Shown here: positions 41,301-64,000 of the stretch, in pieces
Numbering within the stretch: position 1 is the stretch's first letter
Layout of the letters: every line of letters begins with the position of its first letter
From: Holacanthus passer
Taxonomy: Eukaryota; Chordata; Actinopteri; Pomacanthidae
Direction: 5' to 3'
DNA: 64,000 bases
NCBI GenBank assembly: GCA_025331565.1
Contig: JAFREQ010000011.1
Coordinates: forward strand, 12,854,001-12,918,000
Notes under the pieces: model-generated
Seen by the model: only the letters and a program-made list of their open reading frames with translations
Databases searched by the model: none
Told to the model about the DNA's origin: nothing
Program-made: the position numbers and the translations under genes

Positions 41301-44300
41301 TTTATGTGCATCTGTGTCACCTCAAATTGCTCCTTGAGGGACAAACAGAGTACTTTGAATTAAACTGAATTGAACTGACATTTATAGCTTCAAATTAATT
41401 CAAAAGGAGAAAAACTCTGAAGCATGTTCAAATTGGATTTGAATCAAAAACAGATGATTAAATATGCAACTACTTTGCGTTTTATTGGACTTTGAGTTGA
41501 GATTTTTTAATCACTTTTTACAATGTATAGTTTAAATTTTTGTTACTTACATTTGTTTATGATTTGGCAGGATTAAATTTTAGTGTCAAACCTCCTCAGA
41601 TTAGCAGTAACTTCAGTCGTCGGTTAGAGCATTAACAACTTTTAACAACAACAATGTTGGTCATCTAGTAGCACAAATGTTTAAGTTTAAAATCAACACA
41701 TTTGAGTCATTTCAGTTTATCTTCACTTTCATTTTTACATTTGAATCATAATGTTTTCTCCACCCTCCCAGGCATGGCTCACATAAAGAATAAAACTTTA
41801 AATATCTATTATATCTTTTTACATTATCTTTCATATTCTAAACTCCCATACGTTTAACAAACGTCTTGTATTAAAGATTTTTGTCATCACTTTCACCCTT
41901 CATATTTTCCAGCGTATCAGATTACACCTCTGCATTTCAGACAGTGTAGCGGGTCAGTCGGGGGCTCACAGGCGTTGACATAACAGACAGCTTTATCTGC
42001 AGGTCACACCACTGCTGTTTGATGTCTTTGACCCTCCTATATCACCTATTCTAGCAGCTCTCGTCCTACATATCATAAAGTGTCCTTGTTTACTGGACAG
42101 TAAACTCTATAACCATCGATTACAGCTCTATTGTACACTGTGGAATCTGCAGTGAACAGGTGATTAGATCTGTGTCTCCAGGTTTTTCGGGATGGGCACT
42201 TGTGTTGTCTCGAGGGTGCAGATGTATTTTTAAACCCTTTCTTTAAATGGTCTTGTACTGTGTGTCCTGACAGATGAACTGAAGACAAGGCCGGACTTGT
42301 AGCTTGACCTTCCCCTAAGTCAAGTGTTTGTTCCCCATACGCGGCAAGAAGGGGATCATGTTATATGATGTGTAGTAGGTTGCATTCTTTCCTGGCTGAA
42401 AGATGACACCGATGGGGCGAGGGCATTAGAAGCTAAATACTGAGGACTTCACACTCGACAAAATAGGCCTATATATTCAATAAAAATGTGATACTTGATC
42501 TCTTATGCTCCCGGCTGTGCTTATTTGGAAGAAATACAAATATAGCCGTCTCCTCAGCAATGTTCTGAGCCATTTGTCACAGCCTCAAGTGGACTGTGGA
42601 ACAACCTTTGATATAAAACACCCACTTCCTCAGTGGGCTTAGTCTCCTGCTTGACAAAAGGGCACTGTTAGTTGCAACCCTCAGACGTGAGCGCGGTTTT
42701 CCAGGTAACATTTAAATATCACAACTTTGCCTGCAGATGATTATATCAATATATCATAGTTTTAAGATGTTTTAAAATCCTATTGTGATTATTTACTGTA
42801 TGTCAAATCATAGTGTGCCAGCTTTCTGCAGAAACAACTGCTCGCACTGAGCTGAGACATATTTGATACCAGATGAACAAATACAATTTTAAAGGGTTAC
42901 TAATTAATAAGACAGAATAAACAACTAACCAATCTGACACTTGTGTGATTGTCCATCAAGTCTTAGGTCTCAAATAAAAGTAATAATAGAATGAGAAATA
43001 AAAATACAATCATGATCATCATCTACAATACACAGTATATAAAGTAGTTAAAATATCAATACATAGCTATATAGAGTCACATTTACAGAGGCTTGTTTTT
43101 TTTTAAGATAAATAACCAGTTTGTAATGTAATTCTGTTTTGGCTAATAAAACATAATCCTATAAGGGCAGTATTAGACTGGTCACAATGCCCCAACACAA
43201 CCACAGATGTTTCTACCTCTATCTAAATGGAAAAAAAGAAAAATCTCTGATGGTAGACACATTTATATCTTCTCATCTCATCATGTTGCTCAACTCTGTC
43301 TGGAAGTATCTGTATTCCTTCTTCCGGATACATTTATCTTGGTTCTTTCCTCCCAACAGTTTGGTCTGATTAACTTTTGTCCTTTTGCTACAGTCCACTC
43401 TTCACAAAACCATCTCTCAACAATATACTGTACTATCTATGACTAAAAGACACTTCAATAAGCGGCCAAATCTGAAACATTCATGTATGCGCCAACCAGA
43501 TTCCTTTTGCCAATCATTATTAGTTATTAAACATTATCATCTGAAAATGGCTAGTACTACAATAGTACTTCATCCTGCCTGTACAGTGTTTTGCTTGTGA
43601 TGCACATCAAGTACAAAGTTTTAGAAGTCAGATTACCGGCCCAACACCAAGTCAGGCTGTGATTTCATTATTGGCTTTTCAGTGAGAAGCAAAATGCTGC
43701 ATTTCTGTATATCGGCTTGCACCTATATCCAGAAAAGAGAAACTAATAAATAAATGTTTGTATAATGAATGTGAAACTTCAGTATGGTTACCTCAGCAGA
43801 CGCATCCCTGCTTATGCTTGTGCATATGTTGCGGCTAATAGGTCTATTTTCATCGCAGGACCACGACTTGACAGGTTGAGACATATGTTTTGAGGCACAT
43901 AAAAAAGCTGTGAGGTCACTAGACTGTCAGTAACATTATCACCACATGGCAAAGATTTGCAGCTATTGTAACCTAGAGGACTTTTACGTGATAACAGGCG
44001 ACAGTTGACAACCTGGTTATTTTGAATGATGAAGCTACACTGCTCAAATTTAGACGGGACATACATCACGCAGTATATTTTCAGCACTATTAGAAATCGC
44101 ATTTAAGTTCTCCTGATGAAATGTTGATGATTTGTCTCATTTGTGACACTGCAAGTGATACAGTGAGAGTCACTGACCTGGTTAAACTTATAACAAAGTG
44201 TCAATAATTATCTTTCAGTGCACATCTGTGTACTAATTCATGTTGTCTATTGATTTTGTGGCTACGATAAAGGGACATCTGCATGTAGTTGGTGAATTAA

Positions 44301-44555
44301 TGGAGCAAAATAGTTTTTTGTCCAATGACACTAAAGTGTATATTCTAAATAATCCAGACAGGTTTACAGATAAATCCCCACAGTTGAGACACAATACTGT
44401 CAATTATCTGTGCACCGGACTTATTTAAAAGTATTTAACCTTACATTTAAACTTTACTGCCAGTATTGTTTTTGTATAACGAACTCCATAAATCATTTGA
44501 ATTAAGAATTAAGTGACACAAATACCTTAACGGCAAAAAAGGCATCAGTTGCTTA
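38390..44555. other. Intergenic region between MYH-B and MYH-A
   Basis: This 6.2-kb AT-rich stretch has no open frame with splice sites or a recognisable domain. It should contain the distal promoter of MYH-A. Near 41330-41380, GAGGGACAAACAGAGTACTT followed by repeated GAATT-A/G-AACTGA resembles the tail of a retroposon, as does the ACTTGA repeat near 40388. Both are too short to name. Confidence 0.6.
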
Positions 44556-44559
44556 CAGA

Positions 44560-44565
44560 TTTATT
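44560..44565 (-). promoter_or_regulatory. Poly(A) signal AATAAA of MYH-B
   Basis: AATAAA on the minus strand lies about 80 bases after the MYH-B stop codon (TGA at 44645-44647), at nearly the same spacing as in MYH-A. Confidence 0.7.
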
Positions 44566-44644
44566 TGCGGTCACACACTCGACACATCGGACAAAAACAT
44601 CATATTGTATGATTTCTTGCACTGTGTCTTGTCAAGACTGATGT

Positions 44645-57772
<13,128 letters not shown>

Positions 57773-57945
57773 GGCAGCTCTGAAAAAAATAAATAATGCA
57801 TGAATTAAATAATAAAATTTGCATTTAAAGAAAGATATTTCAAGATTATATTCAAATAAATAAAAAGTTTTTATTAAACTTATTAATGCATCATCATTGT
57901 GCATCATTTTTAATTTAAGTTACTAGTTGCATGAATATCACTTAC

Positions 57946-57981
57946 CTTTTTGTTGCCAAGTGGTGCTGCTGTTACTGGATA
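57946..57981 (-). other. MYH-B 5' UTR exon 2
   Basis: A 36-bp segment bounded by TTTTTTTTTAG and AAAAAG|GTAAGTG on the minus strand, without ATG. It precedes the start-codon exon, whose acceptor is at 57780-57781 with seven leader bases before ATG. Confidence 0.65.
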
Positions 57982-58100
57982 CTAAAAAAAAAGACAAAGA
58001 AAAAACAAACATTCAGGCCTCATTGAAGCTTAATTCAGAAAGTTTTTTTGCATTCTTTCAAAATAACTGCTCTGATCACTGCAAAAAACAGAAGACTCAC

Positions 58101-58128
58101 CTTTGTTGGCAGCCTGTCAGTTCAGTAC
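58101..58128 (-). other. MYH-B 5' UTR exon 1 (5' end approximate)
   Basis: The donor CAAAG|GTGAGTC is at 58100. The upstream end is placed about 25-30 bases after the TATA box and is approximate. Confidence 0.55.
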
Positions 58129-58151
58129 TTCTGACAAGCCTGGGAGTGCTT

Positions 58152-58159
58152 CTTTTATA
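58152..58159 (-). promoter_or_regulatory. TATA box of MYH-B
   Basis: TATAAAAG on the minus strand, a consensus TATA box in the right place for the inferred first exon. Confidence 0.7.
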
Positions 58160-58232
58160 CTGACATCTCTGGATGCCACAAAGGAGCAGCCCTCCTGATT
58201 AGGTCACTGAGCTCCTCTTAGAAGAATGATAT

Positions 58233-58259
58233 CAGATGGCCTCATCGCCACAACAGGTG
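58233..58259 (-). promoter_or_regulatory. Two E-boxes upstream of MYH-B TATA
   Basis: CATCTG (58233-58238) and CACCTG (58254-58259) on the minus strand lie about 75-105 bases upstream of the TATA box. CANNTG motifs of these two types are preferred by myogenic bHLH factors such as MyoD, so they are plausible muscle-specific sites. Binding is inferred only from the motif and position. Confidence 0.45.
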
Positions 58260-60610
58260 TCACCTTATCCTGCAGAACTTAAAAATCCAAACAGATCAAA
58301 ATTGAGTTTCATATTCAGATTCCTGTCCAAACATTACTATATATTTTAACACTTCAATATGTCCTACTTTGATCAACGACAAGGAATAATTGATATATAT
58401 GGCATTTCCAAGGTTCTATAGGGTTTTTTTGTATAAATGAAAATTAGGAAGTAATCTATTACTCAAAATCTTTGAGAATGTGGGCCACAAGTCTTTTTAC
58501 AGGATTATGTTCTCAATTTGCATGAACAGATTTAATTTTGTTATGCCATCAAACAAACTTTTGGCTTTGACATTGTTTCAAACATCTCTTGAGAAAAGGG
58601 CCAAATGTTTAGTTGGAGCTAATTTAAGATCCCATTATGGTCCATTATACTGTTGTGCTTTCTCTCTAAAGAAAGATGACGCCGAGGACGCTGTGGAAGT
58701 ATTCTCCTGTGGTGTGATTAAGTTGCAATAAAAGGGGATATTCAATATGTCTGGCCTTTCTTTACAGTCTTATTAGGACTTAAAGCAAATATAGCCTCCG
58801 GCTCACAAATGCCCAAGTGCTTACTTTTGCAATTGTTGACGAATTCATTGAATGCTTCTTTTAATTACATGACAGATGTATTTCAGCATCCTGTTACCAA
58901 GAACCTCAGAACCTCCTTATTCTTGATTTAGACTATCAGCACTGTGACTAGGTCATAAACTCATCAAGTTTAGTTTAGGTTCTGTATCTTGGTAAGTAGA
59001 GATCTAAAGAAGTTTGTTTCTGTTCCTCTGTAGTTTGATGAATTTGATGGGTGCGTGATGTTGGCTTTGCTTATTTTTTGGTTAATTTGAGGGCCTCTCT
59101 GCTATCCAAATGATGTATATTTGTGTAACTGTGTAGTTCATGGTACTTAATATAGTTTAGAGACAGAAAAAAATGAATGTATATGTCTTAACTGTAGTAG
59201 TTAACTGTACATGCACGTTGATTGTCACTGCTGACACATGATGGTAACAATGATCAGATGAACTAGTGTGCTCATATAGTCTTGGACAAAAGAAATTGTT
59301 CAATGAGAGTTTGTGGTTTTTTCGATTATCATTAATATTCATCATCATCTTTTTGTGCAGTGTTCATGTTACTGTATGGCTTAAGCAACCATTCAGAGAT
59401 GAGAGTATGTAATCAAAAGGAAGCAGGCATTATCACATCATATGTAATAAGTTTTTCCACGTTATCTTGCTCTTTCAGTTGAATCAGATGTTCTTTATTG
59501 TGATGTGTAAGTTAGTACTGCAAAGACCAGTGTGTTGTTAACGTATGTAATGCTGTAAATAAGAGGAGGAGTCGAGGTAGAGATTGTGGTGAACACTCGT
59601 AAATTAAGGAAAGGTCTCTAAGAGAAGACAAATAACAAATTAAAAACTTGGAAAGCTCACATGCACATGAGATTGGAAGAGATATCTAATCAGTGAATAT
59701 GACCCACATATATAGACATACTCTTTACTATATACCTATCTAAACTAACAAAAATTCAAGTGGTTGTGGTTCATGTATAAACTTTCCATGGGATCCATTA
59801 TTTATAAAAAATAGAACCAGTAATCAACCGCAAACATTTGCCTAATGAAAACAGATTAACAACTTGTCCACTTAATAGACCACCTGTTGGTTTTTGGTAA
59901 ACACTGTCTAGTCTTCAGGGTGGCCAAGACATTTCTGAATTCCTAAGCAGCTCATATTCCCGTGTGTGTGATAAATATGACATCTCTGTGCAGGTGTTAT
60001 GCAGCACTTCGCAAATTTTGTCTGTGCGCGCGCATGTGTATGTGTGTGTTACTTTTGTATGGGAGAGAAATTCAAAAACTGAAAGGGAGTTAGGGAAACA
60101 CAGACTTTAGGAGTGATGCTTTTCTTTGCTTTTTTCTTGAATCAAGGCTGAAAAGGAAACGTCTTTAACTGCATTTATAACACTGAAAGCAGCCAAGCTC
60201 AAGTAAGTTAAATACTTAAAATAAATTTACAATTGGGCCATTACTTGTGAAATGTAATATACCTACCATGGTATCATCTGTATTTAGATGTGCACTATAT
60301 AATTATAATATTGAAATGGTTACCTGTTAAGGTCTACTAACAGGCTTGATTTTTTTTCATTGATTGACAGATAATGCAAAGATGTGTAACTGCACCATGT
60401 GTGATTTTCTTTTCAGAATCATGGAAAATATACCTTCAGTTTGCATCTCATTTCATCTCATCTCATCTCATTGCCAGACAGACACTGGTAGGATTGTGTA
60501 ATTCTAATATCTATTTAATGTGAGACAATGTAAAACCATATAACATGTTCTGTAAAAGTAGACAACATAGTGGTCTTTTGTTAATGTGGGATACTGTGAT
60601 GGTACGGTAC

Positions 60611-63191
60611 CTGATGATCTGGCCTGAGATCTTCTGTATCACCTGAAATATAAGTAGTAGAGATATCACTTCCAGAGTATATATGCTGAAAAATACTCTG
60701 ATACAACAAATGTATCTACTCACATCCTCACATGAAAGTAACAGTTTCTTGTGTGGAGTGCTTAAAGTCACTTAATAACAACATCAACTCTTTGACAGTC
60801 AGAAGGTGATTGCTAAGTAATGGTGACACTGAGTTAGTTTGTGAGTGTGTATCTAGGTATTATTAATGCATGCATTAAATTAATTAATTAATTGATAAAT
60901 GTTTTGTTTTGCTTAGAAACAACTCTGAATCAGGTTAAACTATCAAAGTACAGTATTTCATTAAGATTGGGGTAAGGTCATCTTTTGCTGAAAATTTAAG
61001 CTTCATTCGTTGGCATGAGAAAGAGGTGGATGCAGTTGAAGGTACAGTGTATCCTGTCACCACAGTCACAACTTTTTAACACCAAGCTACTCATTTTATG
61101 GTGAGAAAATATTTCCTCAGTTGCTGAATGATGCACAAGAAATTCATGAAATTTCAAGAGAGCACACTGAAGAAAGCGAGGAGATAATGTGAAGGTAAGA
61201 TGAACGATGTCCTGATATTTCATGCAATCAGCATCGTATCTTAAAATGTCAATACACATTTTGCAAAAGCAACCTTTTGTATGTGAGTGGTGCATTTTGG
61301 CTAAACATGAATCACAACTTGTGAATAAACATCTTTATCAATAAGTCTGTCATACCATTTTCAAAAGGGTTATGATTGATCGTCCAGGGTGTTTCTCTGT
61401 CTTCTGTCCAATGTGTGGTGGGATGGATTCGAACATGCTTTTGTGACCCTGAACAGGAACAAAGTAAAGACAAAACATAAGTAAATTCACGTTATAAATG
61501 GGTATTTACAATTTTGTATCAACAGATATTCTGTATCAATAAAAACATGTAGCATCATATATCATATATCACATCACATCATATTATATTAAATCATTTT
61601 AGTATACTTGACCTGTTATTTAGTGCCCACAGTATGAGCTGGTGACATGGTGTAATTTTTAGGGACCAGAGGATGATGATGATGATGATAGAGAAGCTGG
61701 CAACATGAGCAGTATGTTAAGTACCTTTGCAACTTGAGTCTCCCTCTGGTGTTTATAAGGTGGCACTGACCCCAACTAACAACATTAGTAGACACACACA
61801 CATCCGTGTGACAGTATTAGCACCACCAGGAGCTGACAGCACCCAGAGCAACCAGTCTTACTGTGGTGATAAAGAAAAAGCTTGTTTCAAGTTACTGCAC
61901 AAACAAGTATCAAACCTCCTATTAACTGCCACCAACCAACCAGACGCCAAAGAAAGGCTAATCACAGTGTATCTTAAAGAATTTCAAAAGAATATCAAAA
62001 ATGATGACGCCTGCTTTCATCTAGATGAAACCTGAAAAGCTTGCAGAATATCATGTGTGACTAATAGACTGTTGGAGACAGTCTGCTGTCAACCCCCACA
62101 CACACACACACTTCTCACTGTCTTACACCTTAATCCCAGGAGCTCTACTGCAAGATGGACATGCAGCCAGGGTCAAAATCCAACACTGAGACCTAATTTT
62201 AACCAGCAAACCCGAAACCTCGTCGCAAACAAAATGTTTTCGCATTCATTAAAATTCCAGTCACTGGAGCGGGATTTCAGGGCAGCTTAGCACGAACATG
62301 TATACATTGAAAGACAGCAAGACGATATCACAATGTACATCCTGAGGTATAACTGACAGCGGAGCAGTTTTCATATGGCTTAATACAGAAGTCCTTAAAA
62401 AGAAAAACAGCCGCGCAGTTAGTGAGCTTGAAATAAACATCCTTACTTTACAAATCAAAAAGATAGGTGCTGAAAGTTTTAATTTACCATTTGAAAGCAA
62501 CCATAAGATGATACCAATCAGTCTGAATAACCATCATCCCACAACATACAATCAAACTCAAAAACAGGGAAGTAAAATCAGTCCATAGGCAATTAGTCAT
62601 TTACATTTAACTACAAGTGATGTTTAAAGCACAGGTACCTTTCTATAGAATCTTTAACACGTATATGATAATAACAATGCAGAATCATAATTAAAATTCA
62701 CAAATACACTGCAAATGTTTGAAACATACTAAAAATATATGTACTTACAAAATAACTGTAAACGTATCTCCTTTGTGGATAGCTTTGTGGACATCTTGTC
62801 GACTGGAATGTTAGTCAACAGTCACTTTGGTTTGTTCTCTCGAGCCCAGTTGTTTCGACTTGACAAATGGAGGAACTGACAGGCGGAGAGATCAAACACC
62901 ATAAAAACACAATAAGCCTCCTGAGCATGTGGCATTAGGTTTGAGCATCAACACAAGGCTGGTGCTATATTTGAGTTTTGCCCTAATAAGACAGAAGATT
63001 TCAGAGCAGGTATCATGTAACACTGAAGACTGAGGCTCATTATATCTGGTGGGTAACCACTTCAGAATTTCTTCTTCATCCTCCTTCCCAATGGAAACTG
63101 TGCCTAATGGCTGTCTACCCACACTTTTAAATTTTGCCGGCTGTGTGCCACGTCCTTGGCCAAACAGTTTGGCTACAAGTGCACTTGCCAT
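60611..63191 (-). CDS. Possible exons of an unrecognised minus-strand gene
   Basis: Four open segments look exon-like. 63021-63191 starts with ATG and reads MASALVAKLFGQGRG... through EDEEEILKWLPTRYNEPQ, with no clear donor. 62749-62802 lies between CATTCCAG and GTAAGTAC and contains ATG (MSTKLSTKEIRLQLF). 61356-61448 lies between CTGTTCAG and GTATGAC, is 93 bp and phase 0 (GHKSMFESIPPHIGQK...). 60611-60642 lies between ATTTCAG and GTACCG (VIQKISGQII). I recognise no domain, and it is not certain that the pieces belong together or are transcribed. Composition and the Lys/Glu-rich wording are more protein-like than the surrounding chance frames. A decayed transposon ORF is an alternative. Confidence 0.22.
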
Positions 63192-63269
63192 CTTTTCTTC
63201 CGCCTGTATTTATTCAGGGGGGACTTTCACTGACCACCTCAGAGGTGGTAATGAGGATTGACCCCGCTG

Positions 63270-63330
63270 ATCCGGGGTATTGAACCGACGACCTTCTCCA
63301 ACCTTTAGGCCAAACACTGCCCCTCTGTGA
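63270..63330 (-). repeat. Possible tRNA-derived SINE fragment
   Basis: On the minus strand GGTTCAATACC (63276-63286) resembles a pol III B box, in the phrase GAAGGTCGTCGGTTCAATAC that recalls tRNA-derived SINE heads of fishes. An A-box-like TGGCCTAAAGGTTGG (63298-63312) is only 11 bases away, too close for an intact tRNA promoter, so at best it is a deleted copy. Confidence 0.3.
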
Positions 63331-64000
63331 CAACATCTTCTATCCCATGACATACTGTAGATGCTTAATGAACAAAACAGATTAGAATTGAAGGTCCTAA
63401 ACATACTGGACTTTGATATACACAAAGAACAATCATGATGAGGCGGTTTGCAAAACATAAAGGAAGTATAGCTGGAATCTATCACACAGTTGCTCCACAT
63501 TTAGGGATTGTCTCAGCCTCCCTTGTGTAGCCTGTGAGAACAAGAATAAGAACAGCTGTTGGCACTGTTGAATGTGAAATAATCCCTTGGCAATCCTTCC
63601 ATTTCTTTAAAGCTCATTGGCACTCATTTTATTTTTTAATAATTTCGGACTTGTAAGGACTCTGAAACAGTACACCATTGACTTTTTAGAAGGTTCTCCA
63701 AAGCATGGCAAGGAACTACTGTTCTGCCAGGGAGCATAAAAGAGATGTATTAGTCACACCTTTGGACTCTCTGTAACTACTTCACCAAGGCCACAAACTG
63801 AACAAACTCCACATCTGTACCTTACTTGCATACACAGTAGTATCCACAAGCAGAAACAAATTCATATGCGCATGCTACATAAGCACGTATTCAACTCATA
63901 CTAAGTTAAAAAAAACAAAAAAAACATAGGTAGCATATGTAAAAATTTTGCTCCCATTTTGAAACATTTTTAACAACTGTTACAAAAGCCAATGCTTAAT

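Larger units (their letters stand above)
58260..64000. other. Region upstream of MYH-B, no recognised gene
   Basis: No known gene is recognised in 5.7 kb. Supported contents are simple repeats (CATCT units about 60446-60472, GAT units about 61670-61690, CA units about 62096-62111), a possible SINE fragment near 63270-63330, and several splice-flanked open segments on the minus strand at 60611-60642, 61356-61448, 62749-62802 and 63021-63191, described separately. Confidence 0.5.

Noticed and set aside
38390..44555. A third myosin copy or pseudogene between the two genes
   Set aside because: I looked for the strongly conserved exon words ([15 protein letters not shown], rod heptads) on both strands and found none.
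58480..58731. + strand open frame ending shortly before an AATAAA
   Set aside because: A GC-richer KKDDAEDAVEVF stretch caught my eye as a retrocopy, but it is only about 20 residues long and I recognise no parent gene.
61727..62035. 102-codon + strand open frame (KERLITVYLKEFQKN near its end)
   Set aside because: No Kozak context, splice support or recognised domain, and it overlaps no other evidence. It is about the length expected by chance in a region this size.

Overview
This window is vertebrate nuclear DNA, almost certainly from a ray-finned (teleost) fish. It has many short coding exons with GT-AG introns, fish-type fast myosin heavy chain genes in tandem, and degenerate short DNA-transposon copies of the kind common in spiny-rayed fishes. 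No bacterial operons, tRNA, rRNA or CRISPR arrays were found.

Layout. (1) 1-17508, + strand: the last 36 coding exons of a voltage-gated calcium channel alpha2/delta subunit, best match CACNA2D2. The 5' end lies left of the window. An apparently long 3' UTR runs to about 23050. (2) 23050-26640: intergenic, with old transposon fragments. (3) 26640-38390, - strand: a complete fast-skeletal-type myosin heavy chain gene (MYH-A here; 39 coding exons, 1938 aa, two 5' non-coding exons, TATA box). (4) 38390-44555: intergenic, no gene seen. (5) 44555-58160, - strand: a second complete myosin heavy chain gene (MYH-B; 39 coding exons, 1937 aa, same exon phases, two 5' non-coding exons, TATA box with two E-boxes). 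(6) 58260-64000: no recognised gene, but a few splice-flanked open segments on the - strand may be exons of an unknown gene, and there is a possible tRNA-derived SINE fragment.

The two myosin genes are head-to-tail tandem duplicates, with MYH-B upstream in the direction of transcription. They converge tail-to-tail on the calcium-channel gene. Each encodes a full motor, neck and rod, so both should make working sarcomeric heavy chains. Coding exon lengths match one for one except the loop-2 exon (74 against 71 bp). Several introns are nearly identical while others differ up to about ten-fold in length, which points to patchy gene conversion. The alpha2/delta product works in a different part of excitation-contraction physiology (surface trafficking and gating of CaV channels), and I see no regulatory link between it and the myosins.

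Main oddities: an apparent one-base deletion in a C-run in cacna2d2 exon 20 of the window, three inferred GC-AG introns (two in cacna2d2, one in MYH-B), a pre-miRNA-like hairpin in the cacna2d2 3' region, a TTAA-flanked MITE family, and a possible unrecognised gene at 60.6-63.2 kb.
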